This document shows positions 51,613 through 60,475 of a DNA stretch of 64,000 bases, one piece after another. The notes below the pieces were generated by a model. That model did no database searches and was not told the DNA's origin. It was given only the letters and a program-made list of their open reading frames with translations. Source of the stretch: an uncultured Campylobacter sp. (lineage in GTDB: Bacteria; Campylobacterota; Campylobacteria; Campylobacterales; Campylobacteraceae); the NCBI RefSeq assembly GCF_938039245.1, contig NZ_CALHVN010000058.1, positions 1 to 64,000 on the forward strand, given 5' to 3'. How positions within the stretch are numbered: the stretch's first letter is position 1; every line of letters begins with the position of its first letter. Position numbers and translations under genes: made by a program.

Positions 51613-52376
51613 AGCCCGTCCAGATCGATCTCGATGCCCACGGGGCAGTGATCGGAGCCCGTGACTTCGTTTAGGATAAAGGCGTCTTTTAGGCGGTCTT
51701 TGAGGCTTGATGAAATGAAAAAATAATCGATCCTCCAGCCGACGTTTTTGGCGCGGGCGTTAAAGCGGTAGCTCCACCACGAATACGCGTCCGCCTCGTC
51801 GCCGCGCACATGCCGAAAGGTGTCGATAAAGCCGCGCGAGACGACCTCGTCCAGCCACGCGCGCTCGATGGGTAAAAAGCCCGAGGTTTTGGCGTTTGCT
51901 TTGGGGTTTTTGAGGTCGATTTCGCGGTGCGCGGTGTTTACGTCGCCGCAAAATATCACGTCTTTACCCTGCTTTACGAGCTCCTCTATATACGCCAAAA
52001 ACTTAACGTAAAAGTCCATCTTGTAAGCTAGGCGAGTCTCGTCTTTTTGGCCGTTTGGAAAGTAGATGTTAAAAAGCGCGACGTTGCCGAATCTATGTTC
52101 CAAAACCCGCCCCTCGTCGTCATCGAAAAACGCCGCTTTTTGCGTGGCGGAGCTAAATTTAGCCAGACTCATCACGCCGGAATACCCGGCTCTGGCCGCC
52201 GAATTTACGCTGATTTCGTTAAATCCGAGCTTATAAATCTCGGCGGGCACGTCGCTCTCGCGCACCTTGATCTCCTGAAGGCCCAAAAAATCGGGCTTTT
52301 GCTGCTCTAGCCAAGCAAAGCCGTCTTTAGCAGCGACGGCGCGCAGTCCGTTTACGTTCCAGCTGATTAGTTTCAA
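51606..52376 (-). CDS. xth: Exodeoxyribonuclease III / AP endonuclease
   Basis: Base-excision repair enzyme that cuts DNA at abasic sites and degrades 3' ends. The 256 residues contain ISWNVNGLRA (N7) and LGLQEIK (E35) at the start, FCGDVNTAH in the middle and GSDHCPVGIEID with the catalytic Asp and His at the end. The length is typical. It is co-transcribed with ynfA. The uracil glycosylase ung, which creates its substrate, is also encoded nearby at 54167. Confidence 0.95.
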   Translation of the reverse strand: MKLISWNVNGLRAVAAKDGFAWLEQQKPDFLGLQEIKVRESDVPAEIYKLGFNEISVNSAARAGYSGVMSLAKFSSATQKAAFFDDDEGRVLEHRFGNVALFNIYFPNGQKDETRLAYKMDFYVKFLAYIEELVKQGKDVIFCGDVNTAHREIDLKNPKANAKTSGFLPIERAWLDEVVSRGFIDTFRHVRGDEADAYSWWSYRFNARAKNVGWRIDYFFISSSLKDRLKDAFILNEVTGSDHCPVGIEIDLDGLC

Positions 52377-52470
52377 ATTTTATCCTTTGTTAAATTTGGC
52401 GTATTGTATCGCAAGAGCCGTAAAATAAGCTAAAATTTAGTAAAATTAGGATCGTTTTAAGGAGTAAAAA

Positions 52471-53088
52471 ATGAAAAAAATCATCGTTTTATCGCTCATG
52501 CTCGCAGCATTTTTAAACGCAAAAGAGATAAAAAGCGCGAACATTTTCATCTCGGACGTAAAGTCGGTTACGGAGCTGGGGGTGTTTTTAAAGGCAAACA
52601 AGGACGAGATCGTGAAGCTAAATTTGAACTACTGCGCGAACGAGAATAGCCTAGAAATTTTAAAAGATAAGGAAAATGAGCGCATACCGGGCGTAAATTT
52701 TAGCCTAATTTTGGAGGAGTACAAGCCCTCAAAAGAGCTTGCCGTCGAGCATTACGCCAGGCATTTTGACCTTGGCGAGGGGTATGACGGCGAAATCAAC
52801 GCGGGCGTGGAGGACGGCGAGCTAATCATCAAACACAGTCTTCGTGAGGGCACTTTTGAAAGCGTCGCTTTGCAAGTAGGCGGCTCGGATCGCGGCAAAA
52901 AATATATGTGGCGTTATCTTTGGGACGAAACCGCTAAATGCAAAGGCGGCGAGGTGCGGCTGGATGGGATTTTTTACGTGGATAAGGGCGAATACCCCGC
53001 GGGGAGCGACCTCGGCGATGATTACGATATTTTCTGGCTCGACTCGATAGCGAAAAAATACTTTAAACTACTAGAATACAAAAAATAA
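52471..53088 (+). CDS. Exported protein of unknown function
   Basis: A 205-residue protein with a signal peptide (MKKIIVLSLMLAAFLNA, cleaved before KEIKSA) and a hydrophilic periplasmic part. It contains two Cys residues (LNYCANE and TAKCKGG) that could pair. No family motif is recognised. A good AAGGAG site precedes the ATG. The next gene, a winged-helix protein, begins 10 bases after it, so both are probably co-transcribed. Confidence 0.75.
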   Translation: MKKIIVLSLMLAAFLNAKEIKSANIFISDVKSVTELGVFLKANKDEIVKLNLNYCANENSLEILKDKENERIPGVNFSLILEEYKPSKELAVEHYARHFDLGEGYDGEINAGVEDGELIIKHSLREGTFESVALQVGGSDRGKKYMWRYLWDETAKCKGGEVRLDGIFYVDKGEYPAGSDLGDDYDIFWLDSIAKKYFKLLEYKK

Positions 53089-53098
53089 ATTTAGCGCG

Positions 53099-53350
53099 AT
53101 GACGGAGCTAACAAGGGAAATTTTCGCTCAAATTTTGGGCGAGAAAAAGATGGAAATAATTTTATTTTTAGCGCAAAATGCCGACGAAAACGGCTTTATC
53201 TGCATTAAAATTTCGCAAATCTGCGAGCAAACGAGCGCTAGCAAACCAACCGTCATAGAGACGATAAAACTGCTAGAAAGCCGTAAAATTTTTGAGCGCG
53301 TAAAAAACGGGATTTACCGTTTTAAAAATCTAAAAGGGCTGCAAAAATGA
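53099..53350 (+). CDS. Small winged-helix DNA-binding protein
   Basis: An 83-residue protein that is little more than a winged-helix domain. The recognition helix region reads CEQTSASKPTVIETIKLLESRK and the wing IFERVKNGIYRFK. It resembles RepL-type replication or plasmid-maintenance HTH domains and small MarR/IclR-like regulators. The preceding gene ends 10 bases upstream. The target is unknown. A 27-codon frame starts at an ATGA overlap with its stop but shows nothing convincing. Confidence 0.72.
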   Translation: MTELTREIFAQILGEKKMEIILFLAQNADENGFICIKISQICEQTSASKPTVIETIKLLESRKIFERVKNGIYRFKNLKGLQK

Positions 53351-53491
53351 GTAAATTTAGTCTCTTTGCGCGGCCGTATTTACTTCGGGCAAATTTGGCG
53401 CGCGCTAGCAAATTGCCTAATTTAAATTAATTGCGCAAAATTTATTCAACCTGATTCGCCGAAATTTGGGTCAAATTTAGTCATGCAGATT

Positions 53492-53980
53492 TTACTGCCG
53501 AGCCGCGAATTTAACCGACCTTGGCCGGGCGATGCGTTCGTAGTCCTTTGTGTTTAAAATGATAGAGCGATCTAGCAAGCCTGCGTTAAAGGCAAGCTCG
53601 AAGTAGCGCGTAAATAAGCTAGGATCGGCGATCAGCTCTAACTCCTCGCAAAAGCTAAAGGGCGGAACGCTGCCGGGTACGCAGTCCGTTAGCCTCGCGA
53701 CCTCGTCGGGGCTTGCTAGGCTCGCTCTTGATCCGCCGAGTGCGCTCGCGATGAGCTGTAAATCAGCCTTGTAATCCGCCGGCAGCACGGCCAAAACATA
53801 TCGTTTGGCGCCGCCGCCTTTGATGGCGCAAACGAGCGCCTTAGCCCCCTGTCCTAGCTGCGTGCCGCGCGCTACGGCAACCTCGGCCGAGGTTTTGACG
53901 CTCTCGTGAGATACCGCGCGAAAGTTTGCGTTTTGCGCGCTTAGCAGCTCTTTTATCTTCTCGAAAATTTGCTCGGACAT
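53492..53980 (-). CDS. YbaK/EbsC-family aminoacyl-tRNA deacylase
   Basis: A 162-residue enzyme of the YbaK/ProX fold, which hydrolyses mischarged tRNA (such as Cys-tRNA-Pro or Ala-tRNA-Pro). The segments AEVAVARGTQLGQGAKALVCAI and GGSRASLASPDEVARLTDCVPGSVPPF match the family's substrate pocket. Which mischarged tRNA it edits cannot be read. It is monocistronic by position. Signs of normal length, no odd insertions. Confidence 0.88.
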   Translation of the reverse strand: MSEQIFEKIKELLSAQNANFRAVSHESVKTSAEVAVARGTQLGQGAKALVCAIKGGGAKRYVLAVLPADYKADLQLIASALGGSRASLASPDEVARLTDCVPGSVPPFSFCEELELIADPSLFTRYFELAFNAGLLDRSIILNTKDYERIARPRSVKFAARQ

Positions 53981-54166
53981 CGCTATTCCTTTGGTTTAAA
54001 TTTTAGTTTGGATTATACAGCAAATTTTAAAATATCTGCCTTGCAGCTCCCGATTATTTTAAAGATTTAGCAAACCAAATGCGTCTAAATTTAAATATTT
54101 TTGGCTATTATTTTGTAAATTTGCCTTAAAATGAATGCAAAAAGAGCAAATTTACAAAGGAAAAAT

Positions 54167-54853
54167 ATGCAAATAGACAAAATCCAAATCGAAGCGGGCT
54201 GGAAAGAGGCGCTAAAGGATGAGTTTTTAAGCGAAAATTTCGCCCGAGTGAAGGAAAATTTTCTACGCGCAAAGGCTGCGGGCGAGGTCTATCCGCCAAA
54301 CGCGCTGATATTTAACGCCTTTAATCTAACGCCCTTTAACGCCGTCAAAGTCGTAATCCTGGGCCAAGACCCGTATCACGGCGCGGGGCAGGCGATGGGG
54401 CTAAGCTTCTCCGTGCCGCGCGGCGTCAAAATCCCGCCCAGCTTGCAAAATATCTACAAAGAAATTTACGACGATTTGGGCGTTACGCAGCCAAATTCGG
54501 GCGATCTGAGCTACTGGGCGAAGCAGGGCGTGCTGCTGCTAAACGCGACGCTAAGCGTTAGCGCTGGGCAGGCAAATTCGCACTCAAATTTTGGCTGGCA
54601 GGAGTTTACGGACGCTGCGATCAAAAAGCTTAGCGAACGCGCCCAAAACGTCGTTTTCATGCTCTGGGGTAATCCCGCTAAGGCCAAAATCCCTCTCATC
54701 GACGCTAACAAACACCTTGTGCTAACGGCGGCGCATCCAAGTCCGCTAGCGCGCGGGGCGTTTTTTGGTTGCAGACACTTTTCAAAGGCGAATTTGTATC
54801 TAGCGCAGCACGGCAAAGCGCCGATAGACTGGGATTTAAACAATGCCGTTTAG
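54167..54853 (+). CDS. ung: Uracil-DNA glycosylase
   Basis: Removes uracil from DNA at the start of base-excision repair. The 228-residue protein contains VVILGQDPYHGAGQAMGLSFSVP with the catalytic Asp (D68) and AAHPSPLARGAFFGCRHFSKAN with the catalytic His. I start at the ATG at 54167 because AAAGGAAAA stands directly before it. An in-frame ATG at 54131 is 12 codons upstream without a binding site. Length matches the family. Confidence 0.96.
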   Translation: MQIDKIQIEAGWKEALKDEFLSENFARVKENFLRAKAAGEVYPPNALIFNAFNLTPFNAVKVVILGQDPYHGAGQAMGLSFSVPRGVKIPPSLQNIYKEIYDDLGVTQPNSGDLSYWAKQGVLLLNATLSVSAGQANSHSNFGWQEFTDAAIKKLSERAQNVVFMLWGNPAKAKIPLIDANKHLVLTAAHPSPLARGAFFGCRHFSKANLYLAQHGKAPIDWDLNNAV

Positions 54854-54921
54854 AGCCGAGCTAGCCGAGCAAATTTTACTTTAAATCTACGCAAATAGAC
54901 GAATTTAACAAAGGAGTAAAA

Positions 54922-55917
54922 GTGGCGATTTCGATCAAACTCAAAAAACGTTGGGATGTTTATCCTACTTTGCAAGACGTGGTTGCGGCTACTAAAAACC
55001 TTAGCGTATCGCCTTTTGGGCTTACAGAAGAGGGCTTGCAGGATTTTCGCGGGATTAAGCTCATAGGCGAAAGAGCGCAAGTTCCTTTGCGAGAAGGATA
55101 TATGTGGGAAAACGTATCCAAACCACTCCATACTTCTTTGTCTTATGCCGACTTTTCAGGCTCGGTGTGGCAGTATTTTGCCATCGAAGAAACGCAGGAT
55201 TTTACCCCTGTGATTAACCACGTTATTTTTGATGAAAGCGTATTTGAACTGAGCGCCTATGCTATTTGCGGAAATGGCGCTACCTTTTTGTCGTGCAGTT
55301 TTGCCGGTTGCAAATACAAATGGGGAGATTTTATAGGGGCTACGCTAAAAGACTGTCGTTTTACCCAAATCAAAAAGAATGTTCGCTTAAAATTTAATCG
55401 CTGTAAATCGTTAGAAAACTGCCTGTTTAGCGGAGAAATCCACAAGGCGCTTTTTTGGCATTCTAGTCTAAAAAACTGCACCTTTGAGGGGACGCTATAC
55501 GACTGCTCTTTTTACGGGGTCGAAAAGATAACAGACCTGCGTAAAGGCGAGATTATCCCGCCTGAAAACGTAGATAACAGAATGGACGGCGTGGATTTTT
55601 CTAAGGCGGATATCATTATGTGTAACTTTTGGTCATTTTGTTATTTGGATAAAGTCAAACCCTCAAAAAACAATTGCGTATTTAAGCTAACCGATGAATT
55701 TTATAGCTGTTTGCTTTCCATTATAGAAAACAGCGATAGCCCTTTAAAAGAGGAGTTGATAAAAGAGGCAAAATCAGATTATGCTCCACATCCTACAACC
55801 CCCTATGAAGTAATACACCCTAAAGATTTTTTATATCCGGAAAAAGCAGAACTTACCCAAGCGCTCTACGATCTCGTCTGTGAGGCAGCGGAGGCTACGG
55901 GATGCAGGGTGAAGTAG
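54922..55917 (+). CDS. Pentapeptide-repeat-like protein
   Basis: A 331-residue soluble protein. The middle (about 75-260) has irregular beta-helix-like repeats of the pentapeptide kind (for example DFSGSVWQYFAIEE, FLSCSFAGCKYKWGDFIGATLKDCRF, LENCLFSG, LKNCTFEGTLYDCSFYG), rich in Cys and Phe. Some such proteins bind gyrase or act as effector or immunity proteins. The start is GTG preceded by AAGGAG. Base use differs from the neighbours (few AAATTT words, more AT-rich codons), which suggests recent acquisition. Function is not known. Confidence 0.65.
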   Translation: MAISIKLKKRWDVYPTLQDVVAATKNLSVSPFGLTEEGLQDFRGIKLIGERAQVPLREGYMWENVSKPLHTSLSYADFSGSVWQYFAIEETQDFTPVINHVIFDESVFELSAYAICGNGATFLSCSFAGCKYKWGDFIGATLKDCRFTQIKKNVRLKFNRCKSLENCLFSGEIHKALFWHSSLKNCTFEGTLYDCSFYGVEKITDLRKGEIIPPENVDNRMDGVDFSKADIIMCNFWSFCYLDKVKPSKNNCVFKLTDEFYSCLLSIIENSDSPLKEELIKEAKSDYAPHPTTPYEVIHPKDFLYPEKAELTQALYDLVCEAAEATGCRVK

Positions 55918-56176
55918 CAGAGTCCGTAGACTAAGCGACTAGCAAATAAAAAATCTTAAACCGCTAAAATATCAAAAAGCAAACGGCGCGGGAGGGCTAA
56001 AATTTAGAACTAAAATAAACGTCGCCTTCCGCGGCGATTTTAAATTTTCCGCCGAATTTTGCCTTAAATATAATAGAAACGTAGGTTACATTACATTTAA
56101 AATAAATCAAAATAATAAATATATAAGAAATATATTGGTACAATTTCATATCAAATATTATTTTCAAGGAGCGACG

Positions 56177-56437
56177 ATGAAGAAAATTTTACTTTTAGCG
56201 GCGATTTGCGGCAGCATTTTAGCAGAGCAAACCTACGAACTAAACGTACCTAACATGAACTGCGGCGGCTGCGCCAAGAAAATCGAAGATGCCGCAAAAA
56301 GCGTCAAAGGCGTAAAAAGAGTGAGTTTTGATCTAAAAAGCAAGGACGTAAATATCACCGCAGATAGCGGCGCCAACGTGATGGACGTCGTGCGCGCCAT
56401 CCAAGCTAAAAAATACAAAGTCGGAATCAAAGAATGA
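56177..56437 (+). CDS. Exported HMA-domain metal-binding protein
   Basis: An 86-residue periplasmic protein. A signal peptide (about 1-16) precedes a heavy-metal-associated domain with the metal motif NMNCGGCAKK (Cys29 and Cys32). HMA domains bind copper or zinc. Most are cytoplasmic chaperones, so the signal peptide is notable. I start at 56177 because of the CAAGGAGC site just before it. An ATG at 56135 lacks one. Its stop overlaps the start of a second HMA gene (ATGA), so they form a pair. Confidence 0.87.
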   Translation: MKKILLLAAICGSILAEQTYELNVPNMNCGGCAKKIEDAAKSVKGVKRVSFDLKSKDVNITADSGANVMDVVRAIQAKKYKVGIKE

Positions 56438-56700
56438 AAAAGCTGGCTCTAGTTTTCGTGCTTAGCGCGGCGGCGTTTGCGGACAAGACGCTAGTTTACG
56501 AGATACCCAATATGTCCTGCGTAAGCTGCTACGAGGTCATCGTGCAGACTCTTGGCGAGCTAAAAGGCGTAAAAAATTTTGAGGTAAATTTAGAAGCCAA
56601 AACCGCTCAAATCATAGCTAAAGACGATTTGCCCCAAAACGCTGTCGTCGATGCACTCAAAAAGCAGGGCTATCAGGCGGTTTTAAAGTCTGAAAAATAA
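56434..56700 (+). CDS. Second exported HMA-domain protein
   Basis: An 88-residue paralogue of the upstream gene. It has a signal peptide (about 1-16) and the metal motif NMSCVSCYEV (Cys29 and Cys32), with an HMA-type strand pattern in the rest (GVKNFEVNLEAKTAQI). It overlaps the upstream HMA gene and precedes a TonB receptor by 321 bases. Two secreted HMA proteins in tandem suggest periplasmic transfer of a metal, perhaps copper, but which metal is not known. Confidence 0.86.
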   Translation: MKKLALVFVLSAAAFADKTLVYEIPNMSCVSCYEVIVQTLGELKGVKNFEVNLEAKTAQIIAKDDLPQNAVVDALKKQGYQAVLKSEK

Positions 56701-57021
56701 TGCCCGAGCGGAATAAATTTAGCCCTTAGTGCAGTTTTTGGGTTTTTAGCAAAAGCGGCTTTGCGTAGTTTTTTAGACGGCGAATAAATTTAAGCGTTTT
56801 GTTTAAATTTATGGTTTAAACGCGCGTTTAAAAATAAAGCCTAATCGCTGCAAGGGCAAATCGCAGATAGCCGCCTTTTTACAAATTTGCGGCGTAAATT
56901 TAGCCGAATTTAGCAACCCTCAAAGCTAAAACGTAAAACGAGTAAAATTTATCGCCGCCTAAAATACGCGGTTTTGACGCAAACGCCCAAAACCGACGAA
57001 TAAATTTAACGAAGGATAATT
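56701..57021. other. Spacer between HMA genes and TonB receptor
   Basis: A 321-base AT-rich spacer with the palindrome at 56815-56832. I see no gene. It probably carries a promoter for the receptor, since no clear operon spacing connects it to the HMA pair. Confidence 0.5.
56815..56832. repeat. 18-bp perfect palindrome upstream of the second TonB receptor
   Basis: TTTAAACGCGCGTTTAAA is perfectly self-complementary. It lies about 115 bases after the HMA gene stop and 190 bases before the receptor start, in a gene-free stretch. It could be an operator or the stem of a loopless hairpin. No regulator gene is adjacent, so the assignment is open. Confidence 0.5.
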
Positions 57022-59547
57022 ATGAAAAAAACGGCTAGCCTTTTGGTAGCGGCCGCGGCATTAAATTTGCCGCTTTCGCATTTGGCCGCGAGTCGCGACG
57101 CTAATCAAGGCTCTTTAAATTTAACCGCTTTAAAGGCGTTAAATTTAAGTACGCTAAACGCCTCGGAGGTCGTGCTAGATAAAGTCGAGGTCAGCGCCGA
57201 CGCCAACGCTACGAAAGAACCCGGAAAACTAACGCGCGCGGATATGGATCTGATAACGTCTAAAAATCACGGCATAACCGATCTTTTAAAGGGCAATCCA
57301 AACGTCGCCTTTAGCGCGAAAAACGCCAAAAGCGTGCGCGCGGGCGAGCTGGCTCCGCAAGATATCAGCATAAACGGCGCGAGCTACTATCAAAATAACT
57401 TTACCCTAGACGGCGCAAGCATAAATAACGACCTAGACCCTAAAAAACGCACGTGGAATAACCACAACAATATCTGGAGCGACAGCACGATAGGCTCGCA
57501 AGCCATGAGCGTAGATACGGACTTGCTGGGTAGCGTCGAGGTGCTAGATAGCGCGGTCTCGGCTAGATACGGCGGCTTTCAAGGAGGCGCCGTAAACGCT
57601 AAAACCCGAGATCCCAAAAGCGGCTTTCACGGCGTGCTTAGCTACTCTTATACGGGCGGAGATTGGAGTAAAATTTATAAAGATGCCTCCGCCGCGCAAA
57701 GATACGACGACGGCGATCTAGCCGATATGAGCGACTTTAAAAAGCGCAGATATAGAGTCGGCGCCGAGGGATATTTGACGCAGAATTTCGGCCTTTTGCT
57801 AGACTACTCGAGGCACCGCTCCGTCATAGAAAACCACTACAACAAAAAACAGATAAATCAAAATTTATACTCGTTTCCAAACGACAGGCAGACTAATGAT
57901 AATCTTTTCGTAAAAGGCGTTTGGGGCGTGAGCGATAAATTTACGCTAAAGCCGAGCTTTTTGTACTCCAGGCTAGATAACTACACCTCCGCCAAGCGCT
58001 ACCTAGACTCCCAGCTCACGCTAAAATACGGCGGTTACGTCGCGACTCTCGAGGCGCAGGCTGATCTTGAGGGGGTATTTTTGGAGCAGACGCTTAGCTA
58101 CTCCGCCTCGCAAAACAGCCGCGACTATGAGCATGATACCGAGTACTACGGCTACAAACCATCAAACGTCAAAAACTGGGGAACCAATCCTAGCCCGAAT
58201 TTCGGCTCGGGCATAGGGGGACTAAACGATTTTGAGCAACGCCAAAATAAGCTGGCGTATAAATTCGACGCAAGCGTGAAGGAATTTGAGGCGTTTGGCG
58301 CATCGCATCTGGTGAAATCTGGCTTTGAGATAGCTAGACAAAGCGGCAGCTACGAGATACCGCGTACCCGCGTATCCTACGGTACGCCAAAGCCTTTGAT
58401 GAGCGGAACATGCATCGCCGGCGATAAAACTTGCGTCATAGACGATAGCTTCGCATCCCAGGGCGCGGTCGGTCAATATCTATCAAAAAAAACCTACTAC
58501 TACGCCGTAAAAACCAAGGCTACGCAAACCAATCTCGCCCTTTATCTCGAAGACGAGATGAAGTTTGGCGCGTTTAAATTTCGCCCCGGACTTCGCATCG
58601 AGCGAAACGGCGATAACAACGACGTAAATTTAGCTCCGAGGTTGCTAGCCGAGTATGAATTCGCGGATAAAAATTTCATAGGAATCGGGTTAAACCGCTA
58701 CTACGGACGAAATTTTTTCGCGTATAAGATGTATAACGGCGTGTACAGGATGTATGAGACTTGCGAGAGAAGCTCCTACGGCGGGGCGTATACGTGCGGC
58801 GGACTGGCTAATAACCGCCGTCCCATCAGGGAGTTAAAGACGCCTTACGATGATGAATTTAGCGCGTATTATCGCGGCGACATCGGCAACGCGAGGCTAA
58901 ATCTCAAATACGTAAGACGCCAAGGCCGCGACGAAGTAGCGATGAAATACGTAAGAGAGCCGCTACCTGGCTACGGAAACGGGTATTATATATTTACCAA
59001 CGAGGGGCAAAGTAAGCGCGACATCGTAACCTTAAGCGCGGCAAACATTGCTCCGATCGAAATTTGGGGCGTAAAAAACGATTTTGAGGGCTCGCTAAGC
59101 TTTACGAAGCAAAGCAGGAGCTTTGAGGATTATGAAGACGACGAGATGAACGACGACGTCTCGTATAACGGCAAAATCATCAAAAAAAGCGAACTACCGG
59201 TCGTTGATTACCATGTGCCCTTTTCGGCTAAATTTCGCCACTCGGCTAAATTTAGCGGCTTTAGCGTTTCAAATTTCATAAACTATACGAGCAAAACGGA
59301 CGCGCTACTAGGCGGCTGGAATAGAACGCGCGGGATATACGTCTACGAGCGCCAAAAGCTGCCCGCATACGCGACTTGGGATATGCGCATAGGTTATGAA
59401 AGGCGGCTGGCCGGCGATTTTCGAGCGTTTGTAAATCTTGATATAAATAATCTTTTAAACAAAAAATTTATCGCCTCAAACGAGGGCAACTACTACGAGT
59501 ACGGCCTTGGCCGCAACTTTTGGCTGGAAGCGGGTATGAAGTGGTGA
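57022..59547 (+). CDS. TonB-dependent outer-membrane receptor
   Basis: An 841-residue beta-barrel receptor. After a signal peptide (about 1-23), a TonB-box-like stretch (VVLDKVEVSAD) leads into the plug, where QDISINGASYYQNNFTLDGAS and SARYGGFQGGAVNAKTRDP are visible. The barrel ends with a Trp (WLEAGMKW). CIAGDKTCV and MYETCERSSYGGAYTCGG are paired-Cys loops. The substrate is unknown; the two exported HMA genes upstream suggest a metal complex. It has an AAGGATAA site and ends in a hairpin. It is not a close copy of the receptor at 27678. Confidence 0.92.
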   Translation: MKKTASLLVAAAALNLPLSHLAASRDANQGSLNLTALKALNLSTLNASEVVLDKVEVSADANATKEPGKLTRADMDLITSKNHGITDLLKGNPNVAFSAKNAKSVRAGELAPQDISINGASYYQNNFTLDGASINNDLDPKKRTWNNHNNIWSDSTIGSQAMSVDTDLLGSVEVLDSAVSARYGGFQGGAVNAKTRDPKSGFHGVLSYSYTGGDWSKIYKDASAAQRYDDGDLADMSDFKKRRYRVGAEGYLTQNFGLLLDYSRHRSVIENHYNKKQINQNLYSFPNDRQTNDNLFVKGVWGVSDKFTLKPSFLYSRLDNYTSAKRYLDSQLTLKYGGYVATLEAQADLEGVFLEQTLSYSASQNSRDYEHDTEYYGYKPSNVKNWGTNPSPNFGSGIGGLNDFEQRQNKLAYKFDASVKEFEAFGASHLVKSGFEIARQSGSYEIPRTRVSYGTPKPLMSGTCIAGDKTCVIDDSFASQGAVGQYLSKKTYYYAVKTKATQTNLALYLEDEMKFGAFKFRPGLRIERNGDNNDVNLAPRLLAEYEFADKNFIGIGLNRYYGRNFFAYKMYNGVYRMYETCERSSYGGAYTCGGLANNRRPIRELKTPYDDEFSAYYRGDIGNARLNLKYVRRQGRDEVAMKYVREPLPGYGNGYYIFTNEGQSKRDIVTLSAANIAPIEIWGVKNDFEGSLSFTKQSRSFEDYEDDEMNDDVSYNGKIIKKSELPVVDYHVPFSAKFRHSAKFSGFSVSNFINYTSKTDALLGGWNRTRGIYVYERQKLPAYATWDMRIGYERRLAGDFRAFVNLDINNLLNKKFIASNEGNYYEYGLGRNFWLEAGMKW

Positions 59548-59568
59548 TTTACTAGGATTTATCCCTAA

Positions 59569-59591
59569 TTTACCGCGCAAGACGCGGTAAA
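59569..59591 (+). terminator. Terminator hairpin after the second TonB receptor
   Basis: TTTACCGCG at 59569-59577 and CGCGGTAAA at 59583-59591 form a nine-bp perfect stem with a five-base loop, 21 bases after the receptor stop codon. No T-run follows, so termination efficiency is uncertain. Confidence 0.55.
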
Positions 59592-59939
59592 AGCGGGTTT
59601 GCGGCAAAAATTGCGAGCTTTAAAAGGCTAAAGCGCTTTGGTTTAGTTTTTATACGCGCCTTAAATTTGCGTCTTTTAGCTAGTTTTGGATTTTGCCTTA
59701 CGGCGCAAAGTCGCAAATTTGCCGTTTGTGAGCGGCGTAAATCCGCGCTTTTGCCCTCTTGGCTTGCTAGTGGGCGTAAATTTATCTATCTGTAACGGGC
59801 AAAATCGGCAAAATAGCTAAAATTTGCATAAGGCGCGAGTGGTAATTTCCTTGCCTAAACGCAAAACGCGCGGGGTAGATTGGCGGCTCGGCGATTTTGC
59901 CGCTTAAAGTTAGTTTTACTCTTACTTCTTAAAGCTCTT

Positions 59940-59971
59940 AAACCGCGAGAAAATGCGGTTTGCGCTCTTTT
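59940..59971 (+). terminator. Orphan terminator-like hairpin with T-run
   Basis: AAACCGC (59940-59946) pairs with GCGGTTT (59955-59961) around an eight-base loop, followed by GCGCTC and five T at 59967-59971. It looks like a rho-independent terminator, but no gene ends close by on the plus strand. It could end a small untranslated RNA starting after 59591. Confidence 0.4.
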
Positions 59972-60437
59972 TAGCTTGTTTAAAACGCTATTTTTTCTCT
60001 CGCGGCTTAAACGGCGCTAAATTTGCGATGATTTAGCCGTTAGGCCACTTAAAATCATACTCAAAAGATACGAATTTATTGCGCCAAAAGGCCGTGTCGC
60101 CCGTGCAGGCGAAATTTATAGGCTAGATTTTACCCGTCGCCCGGCAAGAGCTTGCGCCGAGCCGTTTTGCTTGCGCGTATCTGCTTTGATTTTTGTTTAA
60201 AATAAGGCCAACCGCCCGTAACGCAAAGCCAAAATCGTATTTTGCGTTTTTAAGCTTAAATTTAAGCGCAAAAATCGGCCGCGCGTCTTGACTTTGCGAC
60301 AACTAGCCATATGTCCGAGATTTGCTCGCAAAGCTGCTTAAAAGCAAGCAAAATTTGGCATTTTGGTCGCAAACTCCGAGCGACCTAGCATCTAGCGCGG
60401 CAAAAACTCGTATAAATTTCCGGTTTCAGCGGTTTTT

Positions 60438-60446
60438 TGATATAAT
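60438..60446 (+). promoter_or_regulatory. Extended -10 promoter of lemA
   Basis: TGA-TATAAT, with TATAAT at 60441-60446, lies 29 bases before the lemA start codon. The T-run upstream (GGTTTTTTGA) fits Campylobacter sigma-70 promoters. Confidence 0.6.
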
Positions 60447-60475
60447 CAAAACAAAAGTTAAATCAAAGGAGTAAA

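Larger units (their letters stand above)
59548..60475. other. 928-base gap without a gene
   Basis: After the receptor terminator this stretch has no credible frame on either strand and stop codons in all frames. A second hairpin, AAACCGC at 59940-59946 with GCGGTTT at 59955-59961, is followed by GCGCTCTTTTTAG and resembles a terminator without an obvious gene before it. The extended -10 promoter of lemA is at its end. It may contain an unrecognised RNA or decayed sequence. Confidence 0.5.

Noticed and set aside
53347..53430. 27-codon frame overlapping the stop of the winged-helix gene
   Set aside because: An ATGA overlap is present, but the peptide is too short and has no features; possible remnant only.
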